A stretch of 64,000 bases of DNA from positions 186,001-250,000 of the forward strand of contig JBAMDO010000020.1 of assembly GCA_037074765.1 (NCBI GenBank), written 5' to 3'. Made by a program: the position numbers and the translations under genes. This DNA is from Mansonella perstans (Eukaryota > Nematoda > Chromadorea > Rhabditida > Onchocercidae). This document shows positions 27,516-41,800 of the stretch, piece by piece (positions within the stretch are counted from its first letter, which is position 1; every line of letters starts with the position of its first letter). The notes under the pieces are model-generated. The model saw only the letters and a program-made list of their open reading frames with translations. It was not told where the DNA came from and did not search any database.

Positions 27516-27545
27516 TATATAAGACAGCTACGTTGCATTATCAGT
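27516..27545 (+). promoter_or_regulatory. TATA-like box with initiator-like site
   Basis: TATATAAG begins at 27516 in a locally less AT-biased stretch (about 27470-27560). A TCAGT initiator-like motif lies at 27541, a spacing of about 25 nt that would suit a core promoter. No gene or small RNA could be recognised downstream, so this is only a candidate. Confidence 0.25.
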
Positions 27546-30295
27546 ACATTTGTATGTCCACTCGTTTGGATTTGTTTGTACATGTTGAACATTGTTTCGA
27601 GCCTCGCATTTTACCGCAAAATGTGTAATTACTGCATAACAAATGATTGCATAACACACATAACAAACTATTTATTTTCAGATACTTGACATATTTTTTA
27701 AAAAAAATCACTCTAAAATTTTTTGGACTTATTAATTGACTTTCTTTAGAATTATGGCGAATTCTTTTCATCAAATAAGCTGTATCAGACTAATTAAATG
27801 ATAAATTTTTTTGGAAGATTAGTAAGCATAGCGGTATGCATTTTTTGCTAGAAACATTGTGAGGGAATAAAAATGATTATTTCATTGGTTCTAGAAATAG
27901 CAATGCCATGTGAGGTGGTGGAAAAAAAGATGTGAATTAGAAAGAAAAGAGGGGACAGAGTAAGAGACAAGTAAAATCAAATGCGTCAAAAAAAAACCTC
28001 GTCTCCAAACTTTCATTTCATTGCTTATATGAAGTTTTGAAGATGAACGAAAAGTAAACAGGAAGGAGGAAAAGGAACGCAAATGAACGATCTGTTTATA
28101 TTTTGTTATTTCTACTTCATTTTTCGTTCTACTTGTTACTTATCATTTTTTCAACCGATACAGCACGCCACAAATGGTCATTTTGCTTTTATGCACTTCT
28201 CTTCTATGCTATTTTATTGTTTCTTTCTACAAGCATGTTCGTCATTTCAATTCAATTTGAAACATTCAGAAAACTTCGATACTGATGTGAAGAAGCAAAT
28301 GGTCAGCTACTGCCTATTTCACTTTTTTTTTTCACTTGCATATCAAACAAGAATGTCGAAACGGATGCTGAAAATAATTTGTCCATTTTTTAGATGGTTA
28401 TCTTAAAAAAGAAATGCAGTCAGTTTTAAATTTTAGCAAAAGATAGGTGATAAATCATTAAATTTTTTTTGCTGAATTTTATAAATCGTTTAGCTAAATT
28501 TACTCGAAAAGCATGATCAAAAGAATTAAATCTTCGTCGCTTAAAATAAATGAGGAAATCCACAACTCAGAAACTATTCGGTACATGTATCATCGATGCA
28601 TTCTTTTTTCCTAAAGTAATAATTGATGTAATTACAATTTTTAATTTAAGAAAACTTGGCACTTAAAATTACAGATAATTAATAAATTACACACACCAAA
28701 ATGTAATACTTTTGCAAGCAGTTTCCTGCAAATTTTTGTAAATCTGATGAGCCAACACGATTTTGATGAAATCTTTCGATCTTTTTTGCAAAATGAATAA
28801 AGGGGGGCTAGAACGCCTGAACGAATTTTGCAATCGTTAAAAAGGCAAATGTCATGGAACGAAGAGAACCATTTGAAATTATTTCGGCATAAAATGAAGC
28901 AGGACTAGAAAAGTTTTCAATACTGAAATAATGAAATTTTTTTTAGAAACATGAATACTTATTTAGCGAATCGCGTAGTCTATATTGGGATGTAAAATAA
29001 TAAGAAAACACATACAAAGGAATCTGTGGGAGGAGAAGGGAGGGTGGACAAGCATTAAAGCAAATTACTTTTATCACTTTTGGAAAAAAGTGCCAAGAGT
29101 GGGCAGAAGCAATTTTGAAGCAATTTTTTTGTTCACTCGTCGTCGATCATAGTTTCGATAGATTAGAAGAGTATATGACTTGCTGGTATGACGAATTGAA
29201 GTATGATAATAGATAATGGCTTTTCCAGGAAATTTCATATAGATATTCGGGCATTCGATCATCTACTTTTTTTTATATTGCTTTATTTGTATGAGATTTC
29301 CGAGCTAACGTCTATCCTGGTACAGTTCGGATTTCCCGGTATAGGAAATGCAAAGATTGAGTTCAGGATTGGCCTGCTTTCCTTTTGTCCCAATTTCCAC
29401 TGAACATCATTTTTAATTGCAGATTTGCTGAAAAAAACCCTTCGAAATTTGTTGTTTTCATTTAAAATGAATCAGCCAACGATAACAAGTTCAGAAATTT
29501 ACAAGTAATTTAGGAAATTTTTTGAGAACAATTTGATTTTTCATCTCTTCTTTAAAACAAAACAAATTTACATATTATTCAGCTCTATGTTTGATGACAT
29601 TTGAGAACTTTTTGCAATGTTTGTTTTAAAAAAATTAGGAGGAATTTTGCCATAAAAAAATTATAATTTTTGTTCTAAAATATTTTGTTTTCGATGGGTA
29701 AGTACACATGAACACGGCAAGAAAATGCCTCCTCCAGATCGTTAAGGCCGCAAAATTTTTAGCAGAAAAAAAATTTTTGTTTAGCGCAATTCGTTTCCTC
29801 TTTAATTCAATGAGAGTTTTTAAACTTTTTAAAAATTTTTTCAATGCAATGTAATTTGTCCCAGAGGCAAAAAAAAAAAAAAAAAAAGTTATTTTGTAGA
29901 AAATTCCTTTTTTTTTTCACAAAACTGAACTCCTATTTTGTTTACTTTTAACCAAAGTAACTAATTTCTTTTTTTTTTTTTTTTTTCAATTAATTTTATA
30001 TTTCAACTATTCCAGCATATTGATTAGAATTTTTTTTTTTGAACTTTTTTTATTGTTTTCATATAGCAAATAATTTTTATATCTTGAAATAATATCTAAA
30101 TACAATCCCGAAAAATTAATCAATTTTATTTGAAGGCAAAATTAACTCATTGCTAAAAGCCAATTTATTTATTGCTAAGCTAACCTATTCATTTGTTAAT
30201 TGCTACAATAAAATATTCATATTTAATTACAAATTTTTAATTACTACAAATTTGATAATTATAAATTTATTAAACCTTAAATGAAAAAGCACAGG

Positions 30296-30668
30296 TATAT
30301 ATATATATATTATAGGTGTATATGTATATAAGCTAAATAAACTTTTTTTTAAGCTTTGACCTCGGCAATAACAAAAAAAAAAAAAAAAACATATTATATT
30401 TTTGTTAAAATGAGGTGCCATAGCAACAATCCTAAAGGCTTTTTCCAGTGAGGGATGATGATTTTTCTTCAAAGTAAAAGTGCAACTGTACTAAAATGCC
30501 AAAGATTTATGTAATTTTTCCGCATCCACACACATTCTCTTTCAATTTTGCTCCCTCTCTCTCTCTCTCTCTCTCCTACATCCCTAAACAAAACAAGAGA
30601 AAAGAGGAAAGGCTTTATTTATATATATATAAGTATACATATACTTCATATATATATATATATATATA
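30296..30668. repeat. Cluster of (TA)n and (CT)n simple repeats
   Basis: This contains (TA)n at 30296-30312, a (CT)n run at about 30554-30575, and further (TA)n blocks at about 30620-30631 and 30649-30668, with A-runs between them. Open frames across it are products of the low-complexity sequence and not genes. Confidence 0.85.
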
Positions 30669-30972
30669 AACACATGAAAGAGGTGGAAAAAGAATTGTGT
30701 TGCAAAAAAAGAGAGAAAAGAGGTGAGAAGGAAAAAAAGGATGGAAAAGGTGCATTGAAGAGGGAATATGATTATATATAAATCAAATCGATGCAGTAGT
30801 TGCCGTTCATTTCTGGTAAGGTTGTATTTTATTTATATATATGCTTGGCCTTAGCCAAGATCGAAAATTGGGGCCTAATTTTTCTACTCCTCAACATATA
30901 TACTTCTCCTCTGTTCTATGTATATATTAGTTAGAGTGTTCATTTAATGAAAATTACGCATTAGATGAAAGA

Positions 30973-30975
<3 letters not shown>

Positions 30976-31004
<29 letters not shown>
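30976..31004. repeat. Poly(A) run of 29 nt
   Basis: An uninterrupted A tract, one of several long homopolymers in 29.8-33.5 kb (others are T runs at 31356-31377 and 33410-33438). No target-site duplication or upstream element was recognised that would make it the tail of a retroposed copy. Confidence 0.85.
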
Positions 31005-31008
<4 letters not shown>

Positions 31009-31067
31009 GAAACTAAAATGAAATGAAATGTGACGCTGTTTTTGCTGCTACTACTGCTACTGCTACT

Positions 31068-31163
31068 GCTGATACTACTACATTTACCACTGCTGATACT
31101 ACTACATTTACCACTGCTGATACTACTACATTTACCACTGCTGATACTACTACATTTACTACT
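31068..31163 (+). repeat. 24-bp minisatellite, 4 copies
   Basis: The unit GCTGATACTACTACATTTACCACT starts at 31068, 31092, 31116 and 31140, and is preceded by GCT/ACT triplets from 31043. The unit length is a multiple of three, but no stable gene model includes it. The copies are almost identical. Confidence 0.9.
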
Positions 31164-33405
31164 GCTGTTGCTTTGCTATTATATTGCTTTTAAATATGAA
31201 ATATAAAATTTGTACTAATTATTTCTCTTAGCTCTACTTTCAATATATCATCTATATATATATGTTATATATATATAGATGAATGAATTTACAGCTTCTT
31301 TCCTACTACTTTTTCAAAAAATTCTATAATGCATGAATGAATAAACTTTAATCAGTTTTTTTTTTTTTTTTTTTTTTCCCCCAAAATTCATCTTTTATAA
31401 GCCTCAGGAAATAGTAATAATCAATGCCTATTCCTATGTACATTACAATCTATAAATACATGGATGAGTGAATTTCAATCAAAATATCATGAAATTTACT
31501 GATAAAAAAAAGTTTGAACTTAAAAATAAAAATTGAATCTATTTTCTTTTTCAAAAAAAAATTTGTTGAAAATAAGATTTCAATGATTTTTTTGAAAGAA
31601 AAAAAAGTGAAAAGATCAAAACTTAACAGGAAATTCGGAGAAACGATAGTTTTTTTTTTTTTTTTTTTTGGATTTATTTGCAAAAAAACATTAGTATTAA
31701 ATGTATTTAGAGAATCGCAACAGTTTGAATCATTTGTGGTGAATCAAAAAAGAATTGTTGGAATATAATTAATAATTGGAAGAAAAGTAAGTTTATTGAC
31801 TACTAAAAGTTAGTTTCATAGTTGAAGTGAAGCAGATTTTGTTTAAAAAAAAGAAAAAAAAAATTATTGTAAAATGAATTTTTTGACAAAACAAACATTG
31901 CTTACGACATCTGCTTTGATTGCCCATATCCCTTTGATTTATACCACATTCCTACTTAAATTTAAATATTTATCAAATAGAAAAGCTAATTCATCCGACA
32001 AACAAAACTCACTACAGTAATACAGCAATCTTTATATGGACAGATTAAAATATCTACCTGCTGATAATAACACACCACAAGAATGATAATGTGCTACAGC
32101 AAGTTGTAAATTGCTTTTGCATGAGCATTTTTTAGTAGTGAGCTGCTTTTTAAAAAAGATCTCTACGGTATGTTTTGAATTAATTTTTGATTGCGCAAAC
32201 TTTGCTCTTCAGCAACTTTTTCCGGTTTCCAAATTCACGACTTAGAATTTGCAAAAGAATAAATTCATGTAACAAGCTTTTCGATTATTTAATTTTAACA
32301 ATTTTATCTCTGATTATGAAATGTTTTTTTTGAGATATACCATCCAATATTTGTCTTTTGAAACCAAACATGAATTTTAAAAGTACATGTTTTTAAGAAT
32401 GATTATTTAATTGACGATATGTTTAAAGGATGATTCATATACACATATATATATACATATAGATAGTAGAAAAATGGGAAATAATTCTTCTCAGTTGTTT
32501 TTCTTAGCACAAATCAGATCGAAAAAAATTTTCCGTTAAATTTTATGTTAGAATATCAAAATATAATAATCAGTGTTAAGAGTTCGCTTCAGGTCAAAAC
32601 AAAATATTTGATTCATATCTATCAATTGTGGGTTATGTACAACATCAACAATGATATTAAAACTATATTTTTATCCTCTTTCAACAACACTTTCTGATTT
32701 TTGGTTCTGCACCTTTTACTCTTCTATAATTACGTTTTTGTTTTAGCATTCTTTTTATAATTTTGTTTTCCTCATAGTTTCTTATCAAATTGTGATTCTC
32801 TTAACAAATAATTTTTTTGACGCGCACTTTCGTTTGAATGATTTTGCCAACTGTTACGCTCTGTTACGTTTTATTACTCTTAAAGAAAAGCGTTTATTTT
32901 AGAAACGAAGCTGCCATAATTTACAATTTAATTAGATTGAAAAGGAATTGTAAAATATAAAAACAAATTGTACCCAAGGTATTATTATTACTCAACGAAA
33001 ACTCTCTGAACCTCAAAAAAAAGGTTTAAAACCCAATAAATTAACTTGACACTTTTGAAATAATAAGTTTACATGGATGATAGAAGTTGCAATAAATGAA
33101 AGCAAAAGTTCAGTTTCAGGATAATTATCTTGTCCATGTGATAGAATCATCATCTTCCATCGAAATGCTTAAATAGAGATAAATCAAATTTTTTTTTCAC
33201 TTATCAATTAATATTATCCTTTCAACAAGTATAATTTTATGCATTAGCTACTTTTTAGAATAATTCTTATAAGATAAAACTTTTTGAAAATTTTTACAAA
33301 TATAATTGGCATTTATAAATGCTTTTAAAGATGAAATTATTAAAGAAAGATCTACCATGCTACTTTAGAGTGTCAGTGAACAATTCTTCTGTCATTTAAT
33401 TGCTA

Positions 33406-33409
<4 letters not shown>

Positions 33410-33438
<29 letters not shown>
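33410..33438. repeat. Poly(T) run of about 29 nt
   Basis: A long homopolymer T tract in the gene-poor region. No flanking mobile-element structure was recognised. Confidence 0.8.
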
Positions 33439-35893
33439 GTGGTAAAATGAAAAGAGAAAGAAAGGAACTAAAAACATCTTCCTATCTTTTCCGCCCCCAA
33501 AATTACCTGCCTGTCAACTATCTCTTTGTATTTTATCACCAAAAAAGGCTGAAACTGCCTAGTAACATTATGGTGTCACCACCATTTTTCGAGAAATCTA
33601 TTTAATTTGATGTATGTGTTTGTGTATGTGTGTGTATGTGTGTCAGTAGCATAGCATGTTATGTAATGATAGCCCTCTCAATCGGTATGCAAGAAGTGTA
33701 TGGCTGGTGTCGCCTTACTGTTATTACCAATAGCTCTATCTGGAAATCATTCAGATTGTTAATTCTATTAATTTTTTATGAAATTAATTCCTTGTATATG
33801 AAATTAAGTTAAAAAATCATTAGTAACTTTTTGAAAGAATCTATCGAATAGCGCTTTTTCTATTTATATTTGTTGTATATTTATATGTACATTGTATATA
33901 TCTATGTTTATGTATGTATCAGTGATTTAACTATGATTTAAAATTGAGAGCTTTGCCTAATATTTAAAAGGACTTTTTCTCTTCCTATTTTTCGATTGCT
34001 TGTTGCCCTATTATTATTGCATAGAAAATATTAATTGTAAATTGATAGCTTTGTGATGGATTTATCAAATAATATGTCTGATTAAAGTACCAGTTTACAT
34101 AGCGGCTATGAATACAAAACTCAAAAGATATGCCTTTCGTGGTAGAGAAAAAAGAAAAGAGAGAGAAGAAAGAGAGATTTGCCATTTTCTTGTTTAAAAA
34201 TCCAATTTGAATTATTGAAAAAAATAAGGCTTTGCAAAAGTAACTGATGTCATTATACTGATATATTGAATGAATATTAATAGATGAATGTAATCCGCAG
34301 TATGAATTGTTTATGAGATCTAATCCATTTCATTTAAATTCATCTCTACTAGGATCTATTGTAAGAGCTACTACAATAATCAAATAAGTGTAAGAAAGTA
34401 GAAGTACTAAAAATACAAGTTACTCTGACTGTTACGAATGGTTTTTTTTTTCGTCCGAAGAATGATTATTGGACATATTTATAAAAGATATTCTGCGCAT
34501 CGCGGCGGTTGAGGTACTGAGATTTTCCGTCTCTTATAACTAGTACAGTATAACTAATCACTGTTATAAAATGTATGTAATAATCCATTCAATATTTTTT
34601 CAATTCATTCAATATTTTTTCAATATTTTTTTTTTTTGTTCATTTTCTGCTTTACATCGAACAATTTGCATAATGGTTAGATTATTCATATGATATGTTC
34701 GTAGTAGCACTGTATTCTGTTTTACCTATCATATAAAATAACTTAAAATTTCCCCCATATGTGAGTTGACACGTTTCTTTTACAAAAAAATTTTTTACGA
34801 ACGGGGAAAAAATTCTTTTTACTCTCTTTTGCTCCTTCCTCTTTTTACAATTTAGTTCACTTTTTGGCGAAGTACAAACGTCCTTTCATACTGTTCTCTC
34901 GCTCTTCGAAATTAACTACAAATGTATTAAAATATGCGTCTTTATCTGTTATATAATTCAAATATTCCATCGGGTATTCATCCGGTAGAGAAGGCCTAAA
35001 ATTCCATAGGAATTATGTTGAAATACAATTTCAGAGAATAGCTTATAAATTGTGAAATTCAAAAATTTCACCTTCTTCTATATACATCTATTTACTTCTC
35101 CATTTCCAGATTGTCTTATCTTATGTTAGTTTAAGTCATTCAAAAATTCTTGAAAATTCTTTCCCAGCACTCTCAATCCATTATTTTATGCATCTTCATA
35201 TAACATACAAAACTTCAGTTCGTTCAGTATTTTTTACTCAAATTCTATTCACAGGTATCACTAATGATTGTCAATTTTTTAATATCAGTTTTTAAAGATG
35301 TACTTCAAAGGTCATTTGCAGGAATCATCCTTTTTCTCATTCAAGATTTCAGTTTTCGACTTCAATTCGACACTTCTAAATATTGCATTTCACTTCTAAC
35401 TTTTTATAATCTTGAAACAATCAGAAAAATGTTGTAGCAAGCACTATTTAAAGAATCACAGTCGCTTCATGTTTTATCATTTGATGCTCATTGCACTGTA
35501 TTTAAACATAAATGTTGCCTTCTGATAAATCTATTCAAATGCAATTAAATGACTAGCAGAAATGATAGTTCTAATGATCTCTCCGTCCTTTCTTCATTCA
35601 GCAAAAAAACTAAAAATACTGTCGTGCTCTTTCATTGTTTTTCCAATGATTCAAATAATCGCGATTCAAATTTTGTTAAAAAATAAGATTGCTCATCGAA
35701 CACATCAGTCATCATCTTATAGTCGTGATGATTTCATCTAAAATATGCGAATTTTCAGATATTACTTATAAATTGATGCATGTTTTATTATTTATAAGCA
35801 AATTTAGTGGATGCCGTTACATCCGTGTAAACCAATTGCGTCTTTTAATAGTTCTCACCAAAATAGTGCTTTTAAAACATCCTTTCTTTCTAG

Positions 35894-38800
35894 AACTGGT
35901 CGGGCAAGAAGATGAATCTGTTCACGGTGGAACAGCTCGAACTAATCAGGCGACTACGCTTGACGGGTATTACACCCGAAGCTGTTCTAGAGGTAAATTT
36001 TTTCTCCAGTTTCTTCTTAGACTTGCGCTATTTCTTGCAAAACAGAAATTTCTTTTTCAACCGCTTTGGGCAGCTATACACATTATACTGCCATTGAAAA
36101 ATGCACCGTGCTGGACATTCACGGTAATCTGTTGATAGCGATCTTATTGCTTCTCGGAAATCTTCGTATCTCAATCCTCTATCAATATTAGTATTTTTGG
36201 GTATCCGATATCAAACAAAGTTCCTGAACATCGAATGATGCAAATTCAGCAAAATAGAAATCTTCAAATGCTTCGATAAAATCTTACTTCATAACATCTT
36301 CCTATTTTAGGCTAGCACCTTTATATTAATTTTTGATTTTAATAGCAATTCCCTTACTGAATTCGTATGTTTCAACTAATCTTTCAGTCCCAGTCTTTCG
36401 GCATATCGATGAAAAAAGCAGAAGTCAGTGAAATCCGCCGAACTTCTGTGTTTTTGTAATGTATGACGAGCCTGTTTTTTGATCTTCTACAAAATTATTT
36501 ATCTATGTTGTCCAAAGTTGCCAATTTGCTTTGGAAATAGTAGAAAAAACCTGTCTCTTTGTCTGAAGAATTGGAAGAATCACAAACAGAAATAAACTCT
36601 GAAAATTGAAAAATAAGCTTTCTTGGTTGCGAAATTCTAAAATTTCAGTTCGGTGAGCTGAAAGTGTCAGTTAACTGTTAAACATAAGAGATTATATGTG
36701 TGAAAGAAGATAAAATATTCCTACTATCTGGGAAAAACTTAAAATTTTTCATGTTAACATAGTTGCTGTTCAAGTTCATTCAAAAATTTGCTATCCTTCT
36801 GAAAAGCATTATGCATGCTACTTAAAAACTAACAAATGAAAGTGAGGAAATTCGAGACTTCTCTCGAGAAGACTTTTTCAAGTTCAAAGTCGGTGCTAAT
36901 TTCTTCAAAAATCACAAATCTTTAGTTATCTAGGTAGAGTAAGGCTGTAAATTTTGCTAGCCAGTCATTGACTTTACTATTGTTATGAACATAATTATAT
37001 CTCAAAAAATCTATTCGTGTATTGATTGACATATTCTACTAAAGATAGACTATAAAAACAGCCTTAAAGGCCCAGAACTTCACCCAGAATTGAATTACCT
37101 CTAATATTTTTGTTTCTTTTATCCTAAATGCAGTAATTTTAGTGCTGGAACTCATTTAATTTCTAAAAAAGAAATGCAAAAGATACATATAGAAAGAATG
37201 TAGAATTAAATCTTTAAAAGGTCATTCCACATAATTTCCATACTGTACCGTATTGTTTTCGATTTGTTACACAAACTTTACAGTGCTGATTAGTCACTTA
37301 GGTCTATTACACAGTAATTTGATTAAACATTCTCCACTGTACTTTTCAAGGATTGTTAAATTGTACATCCTGCTGTGCATACTTGTTAACATCTCACACC
37401 TTCGCAGTTTTCAGAAAGAGAATAGAGAGCACAACTTACTTCTCAATTATAGAAATATTTGTGAACAAATGCTGCATATTTTATAAATAAATTAGAGGAA
37501 AAGCTTCAAAAATTAATGAACATTCGCAATTTATTTGTTGAACATTTCCTGTACATTGTATCATCCAACAAGGCATGAAAGGAAGAAGAAAGTAGTGGAT
37601 CAAGACAAATCACATTTCATTGGATACAACCATATTTTCTTACTTACTACATGATAAAACATGAATTTTTTTATTGATGCATTTATTTTTATATCATTAA
37701 ACGGCCAAAAAGTTTAATGAAAACATTTTGAAGTCTTCATTAAACAAATTTTGCAAAGAATGTACAGTGCATGCTAAGATGACTTGAACTGATATTAGCA
37801 AGTGAGAAAATGAAATTAAACCATTGCCATAAAACAAGATGAAGAAATCAATATGTGCCAAGGATTAATTACGGTTCAGAAGTACGACGCCGAGTTTGTT
37901 TGCTGCAGAAAAGCAGAAAGTAATGCAGAAAGTGAGACTAAAATTGAGAATCATATGCTTACAGTAAATTGATTTGATATGAATTAAGGAACAAAAACGC
38001 ATCAGTTTTAACTATCCAATTGTTTGTTCTGACTTGGCAATTAATTAGCAATTCATTAATATTAATCTTTACTTAAATTTTTTTATTAGTGCAAAGTAAT
38101 GCACAATATGAGCTGTAGTTAGTATATTATTCGCTTTTAAAAAGTATGAAGTCGGACCTAAAGTACAAACTGTAAGCAATATTTTGTAAGTGAGATGAAG
38201 ACCGAAAATTTGTTGACGTGCTGGAGATTGAAGTTGTTAGGCTGGTTTAAAATCTTTTTTGAAATACATTTTTGTTTTAGAAAGTTTAATTTAGATTAAT
38301 ATTTATTTGCAGCTTTTTTGAATATTGTATGCTCATTTTTCATTTTTTCTCATTATTTGAAAAAATATCATCTGTTTCATTTCTATTTGTTATGGAGCAA
38401 AATTATTCCTTACTTTTCACAAACACAATCATTGATCTTTAATAATCAATTAAATTAACAAGTTTTTCGATAATCAATATTTTAGTCTAAACAACTCTCG
38501 AGTTATGATCTTCAATGATGATGCAGATAAATTGCAGGCCTTTAGAGCACTAGAACAAATAGAAGCGGATTTGGATGCAGCTCGAATCCAAACAGCAGCC
38601 CTGGCAGCGCTCATTGCACCCGCGACAAAAATGTTTCAATTTGATGATGGCGCTAATGCGTTCGAATTAAGCAGTCCTATCCTATTGCAACATCTCAGAA
38701 ATCAGGTTTTGTCTCTTTTCCAATCTTTATAGAGATTACCGATATCAGTATATCAACGTCTCGATATAGCTCATTTCCAACAAGAGTTCAAATTACTTAC

Positions 38801-41800
38801 AGTTCAAATTACGTGATTCTCTTACGAAGTACAATTTAGAGTTTCAAACGTGAAGTTAATTTGAATCTTTTAGAATAAGTCCTTTTTCTTTTTTTTAACA
38901 TCAGCCTTTATGAAACTGATTAAATAGTTGTCGTGAAAGACAAGAGGTTGAAAACAATATTTGGAAAATTAAATTCAATTAGCAGCTGCTATTTAAGAGC
39001 AATTTGCCACCTGCACTTCATTCTGTATATCTTATTGAATTAAGAACTTGAGAATTCAATTTAGAGTTCCAAACATGAAGTTAATTTGAATCTTTTAGAA
39101 TAAGTCCTTTTTTTTTGACATCAGCCTTTATAAAATTGATTAAATAGTTGTCGTGAAAGACAAAGGTTGAAAATAATATTTGGAAAATTACATTCAGTTA
39201 GCAGCTGCTATTTAAGAGCAATTTGCCACCCGCACTTCATTCTGTATATCTTATTGAATTAAGAACCTGAGAATTTTTTTATCTGCTCTTTTTCAGGTCC
39301 TTCTTATTGTTTTCTATTTCGTCTTCATCAATATTTAGATAATCACTCTCATTAAGGATGATAGAGCAAAATAATTCAATAACACTACTTTACACCAAAC
39401 AACTTAAGCTTAATGAACTAAATGATTAGCTTTCGAACATTTGACAGAATTTTCCTCTTCATATTGAATTTTCATTTTCTGAATTTTTTTTTCCTTCTCC
39501 ATTGATGTTTCTCTACTAATTCGTTGACTGGTGATAAGGAAGATGGCCAATTATTTACTAAAAGTTTTTATTCTGATAAATGATTTTATTACAAGCAAGA
39601 ATTGCATTTCTATTTGATTGATTTTATTACAAGCAAGAATTGCATTCCTATTTGATCCTGTCTGATCGCACTGCAAGTGTGCAGATTCTGGTAAAATAGT
39701 AAAAAATTTATTTTCAATACAATAAATCTTTCGCTGTTTATTAGAGAAATTTGAGAAACACTCGGATATTCTCGTGAGGATTTTTTTTCAATATTTTGCC
39801 AAATTTTCGTAACAAGAAATCGATCCATCATTCATTTCTCTATTCTACAGTATCTTATCCGTCCGAAGATTTCTTTTCGCAGTTATCAAAATCCTCCAAA
39901 ACAAAATATATTTCTCATTTTAGAAACGAGAATTTCCCTTTCTTTAATTTGCACTTTATTCATCAAGTGTTCAATAATTTAGTATTTTGTAAAAGCGTAA
40001 TTTATCGAACGAACCTCTTTATTCACTTCAGTTGGATAATACTGATGAAATTTTTAAAAAATAATTTCGATTGAGTGAATTCTTTATATACCTGCATATC
40101 TCAGCCTATTAATACTGATTTTAATCAACAAATTTAATACTAAAATTAAATTAATCTGATGTTAGTTTCGGGCAAAAAATTAAATTAGATTGTGCATAAA
40201 TCGATAAATCGTCATGCAAATGATGAAAGCAACTCTAAAAAGCACTGCATACAATAGAAAAAACAACGAAGTTGCGACTGAGACAGTATATTATTATCTT
40301 ATTTTCTATAAACAATTAATAAAGGTAATAATTATCAGCATTATTTGTCACACATTCGCAATTTTATTTTAATAATTTCTTCCATTCACTGTTCAATTTC
40401 TCATACTTCTGTTTTAATCTGTTTTTATTTGTTATAAGAATAATTTTTTCTTGCTTTTGACAGAAATTGAAACTCTTTATTGACTAAGATAAGAAATCTA
40501 ATTTTCGCAGATGAGTGATAAATGTATTAGAGTTGAAAATCCGGATATCCTAATATCAATCATGGATAAAGCATCAATATTTTTTCATTGAACTAAAAAT
40601 AGAGCTAGAAACTCAATAATTTTTCAGCCGACAGCACTTGGAAGCTCAATAAATAATGCTTTGCTAATCTTTTAAGTATTCTGTACTGTTGATATGCTTC
40701 GGATTTGATTATTGCGTTTGTCAAAGTTCCTTACATACTAACCTACTCTATCAAGAAATTCGGCTATTGAAAATATGTTGAAAGGGAGAGATTACAACGA
40801 AAATTTCTTTAACTGTTCAAGTTCCTTTCTTTTTCATCATCCATTCACGTTTCTTGTCTTCGCGGTCGTGGTCGCTGACACCGGCAAATGATACGAATTA
40901 ATTACTCTCTGGCGTCACAATCAATCTTGATATCAACTACGATAAACATTTCTTATCGAAATGTCGAAGGACAATTTTTGTTTCGACTATTTTTTCCCCT
41001 TAATTTTTTAAAATTAATGATGTTGGGAAAAAAGAAGAACAGCAAATAGAAATAATCCCTGAAGTTTCCCCTTCTAACATACGAATAATTACAACTGATT
41101 TCATTTGTAGTGAGTGGTGGGTTGGGTAAAAAGATAAATTGAATTCAAAGGCATTTGGTGCCAATTACCCTCATGATTACGATGCATGAATTTCCTATTT
41201 GTTTCAGTTTTTAGTTTTGTCTCATTTAGTTTTTCAGGCTCCAGTACCGGTTACTATCAATGCATCATCTTCACCGTCTTTGTCAGCCACATCACCTGAC
41301 CGATGCGCTGTTCAGAATTCTCTGCCTCTTTCAACAACTGCTGGTGGCACGACACCTACTGGCGCAAACGATGCGGCAACATCAGCGGTAGCTACTGCTG
41401 CGGCTCCAGTACCGCCAACTTGTCTCCTCGGACAGTATAATTTCGAAGGCTCTTCATCATCGAACTGTAGGCCGATCCGTTCCCAGAGGACACCGATGCG
41501 TGAAATCACAACGTTAGATGATCCTAGCGAATTGGACGAGTTCATGCAGCAAGGCGAAGAAGCTTGCATATTGGATATGAAAAAGTTTATCACGCAATTT
41601 TCACTTAGGCAAACCACAGTTGCTATGATGACGGGTTAGCTTTTCAGATTTTCAACAATGCCGCTTTCGCTGAAATTAGGTTCAAGTGGATTTGAAATTG
41701 TATAGGATTTCTTTAAATCATGGCTAACTTTGGCTTTAGCTAATTAGTGTTTGATCCGAAGATTAATTTTATGTACGTTAGTAATTTTTTCCAGTATCAC

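Larger units (their letters stand above)
14201..35893. other. Long gene-poor region
   Basis: About 21.7 kb with no exon set that I can support on either strand. Composition is strongly AT-rich. From about 29.8 to 34.8 kb it is dense in homopolymer A/T runs, (TA)n and (CT)n tracts and a 24-bp minisatellite. Open frames here are short and low-complexity. Separate entries describe the G-rich island, hairpin, TATA-like site and repeats. Lying upstream of a homeobox gene on the same strand, the region may contain its distal regulatory DNA, but nothing in the sequence proves this. Confidence 0.5.

Noticed and set aside
30843..30890. U2 snRNA-like string GGCCTTAGCCAAGATC
   Set aside because: Only a short 5'-like match; the branch-recognition and downstream U2 sequence is absent.
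31068..31163. CRISPR-like regular spacing of the 24-bp repeats
   Set aside because: The units are contiguous without unique spacers, so it is a minisatellite in a eukaryotic genome.
30548..31768. Several 77-84-codon open frames in the simple-repeat region
   Set aside because: They are Lys/Phe- or Ser/Leu-rich translations of poly(A), (TA)n and (CT)n tracts.
35689..36135. The 148-codon + strand open frame overlapping the first hmbx-1 exon
   Set aside because: It reads the dimerisation exon in the wrong frame and is mostly AT-rich intron; the correct frame starts at 35912 and gives the HNF1-type sequence.
38505..38537. Start of hmbx-1 exon 2 at the ATG 38505 or the acceptor ending at 38485
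   Set aside because: That acceptor is out of phase with exon 1, while AAATTGCAG ending at 38537 keeps phase 0 and gives a continuous dimerisation helix.
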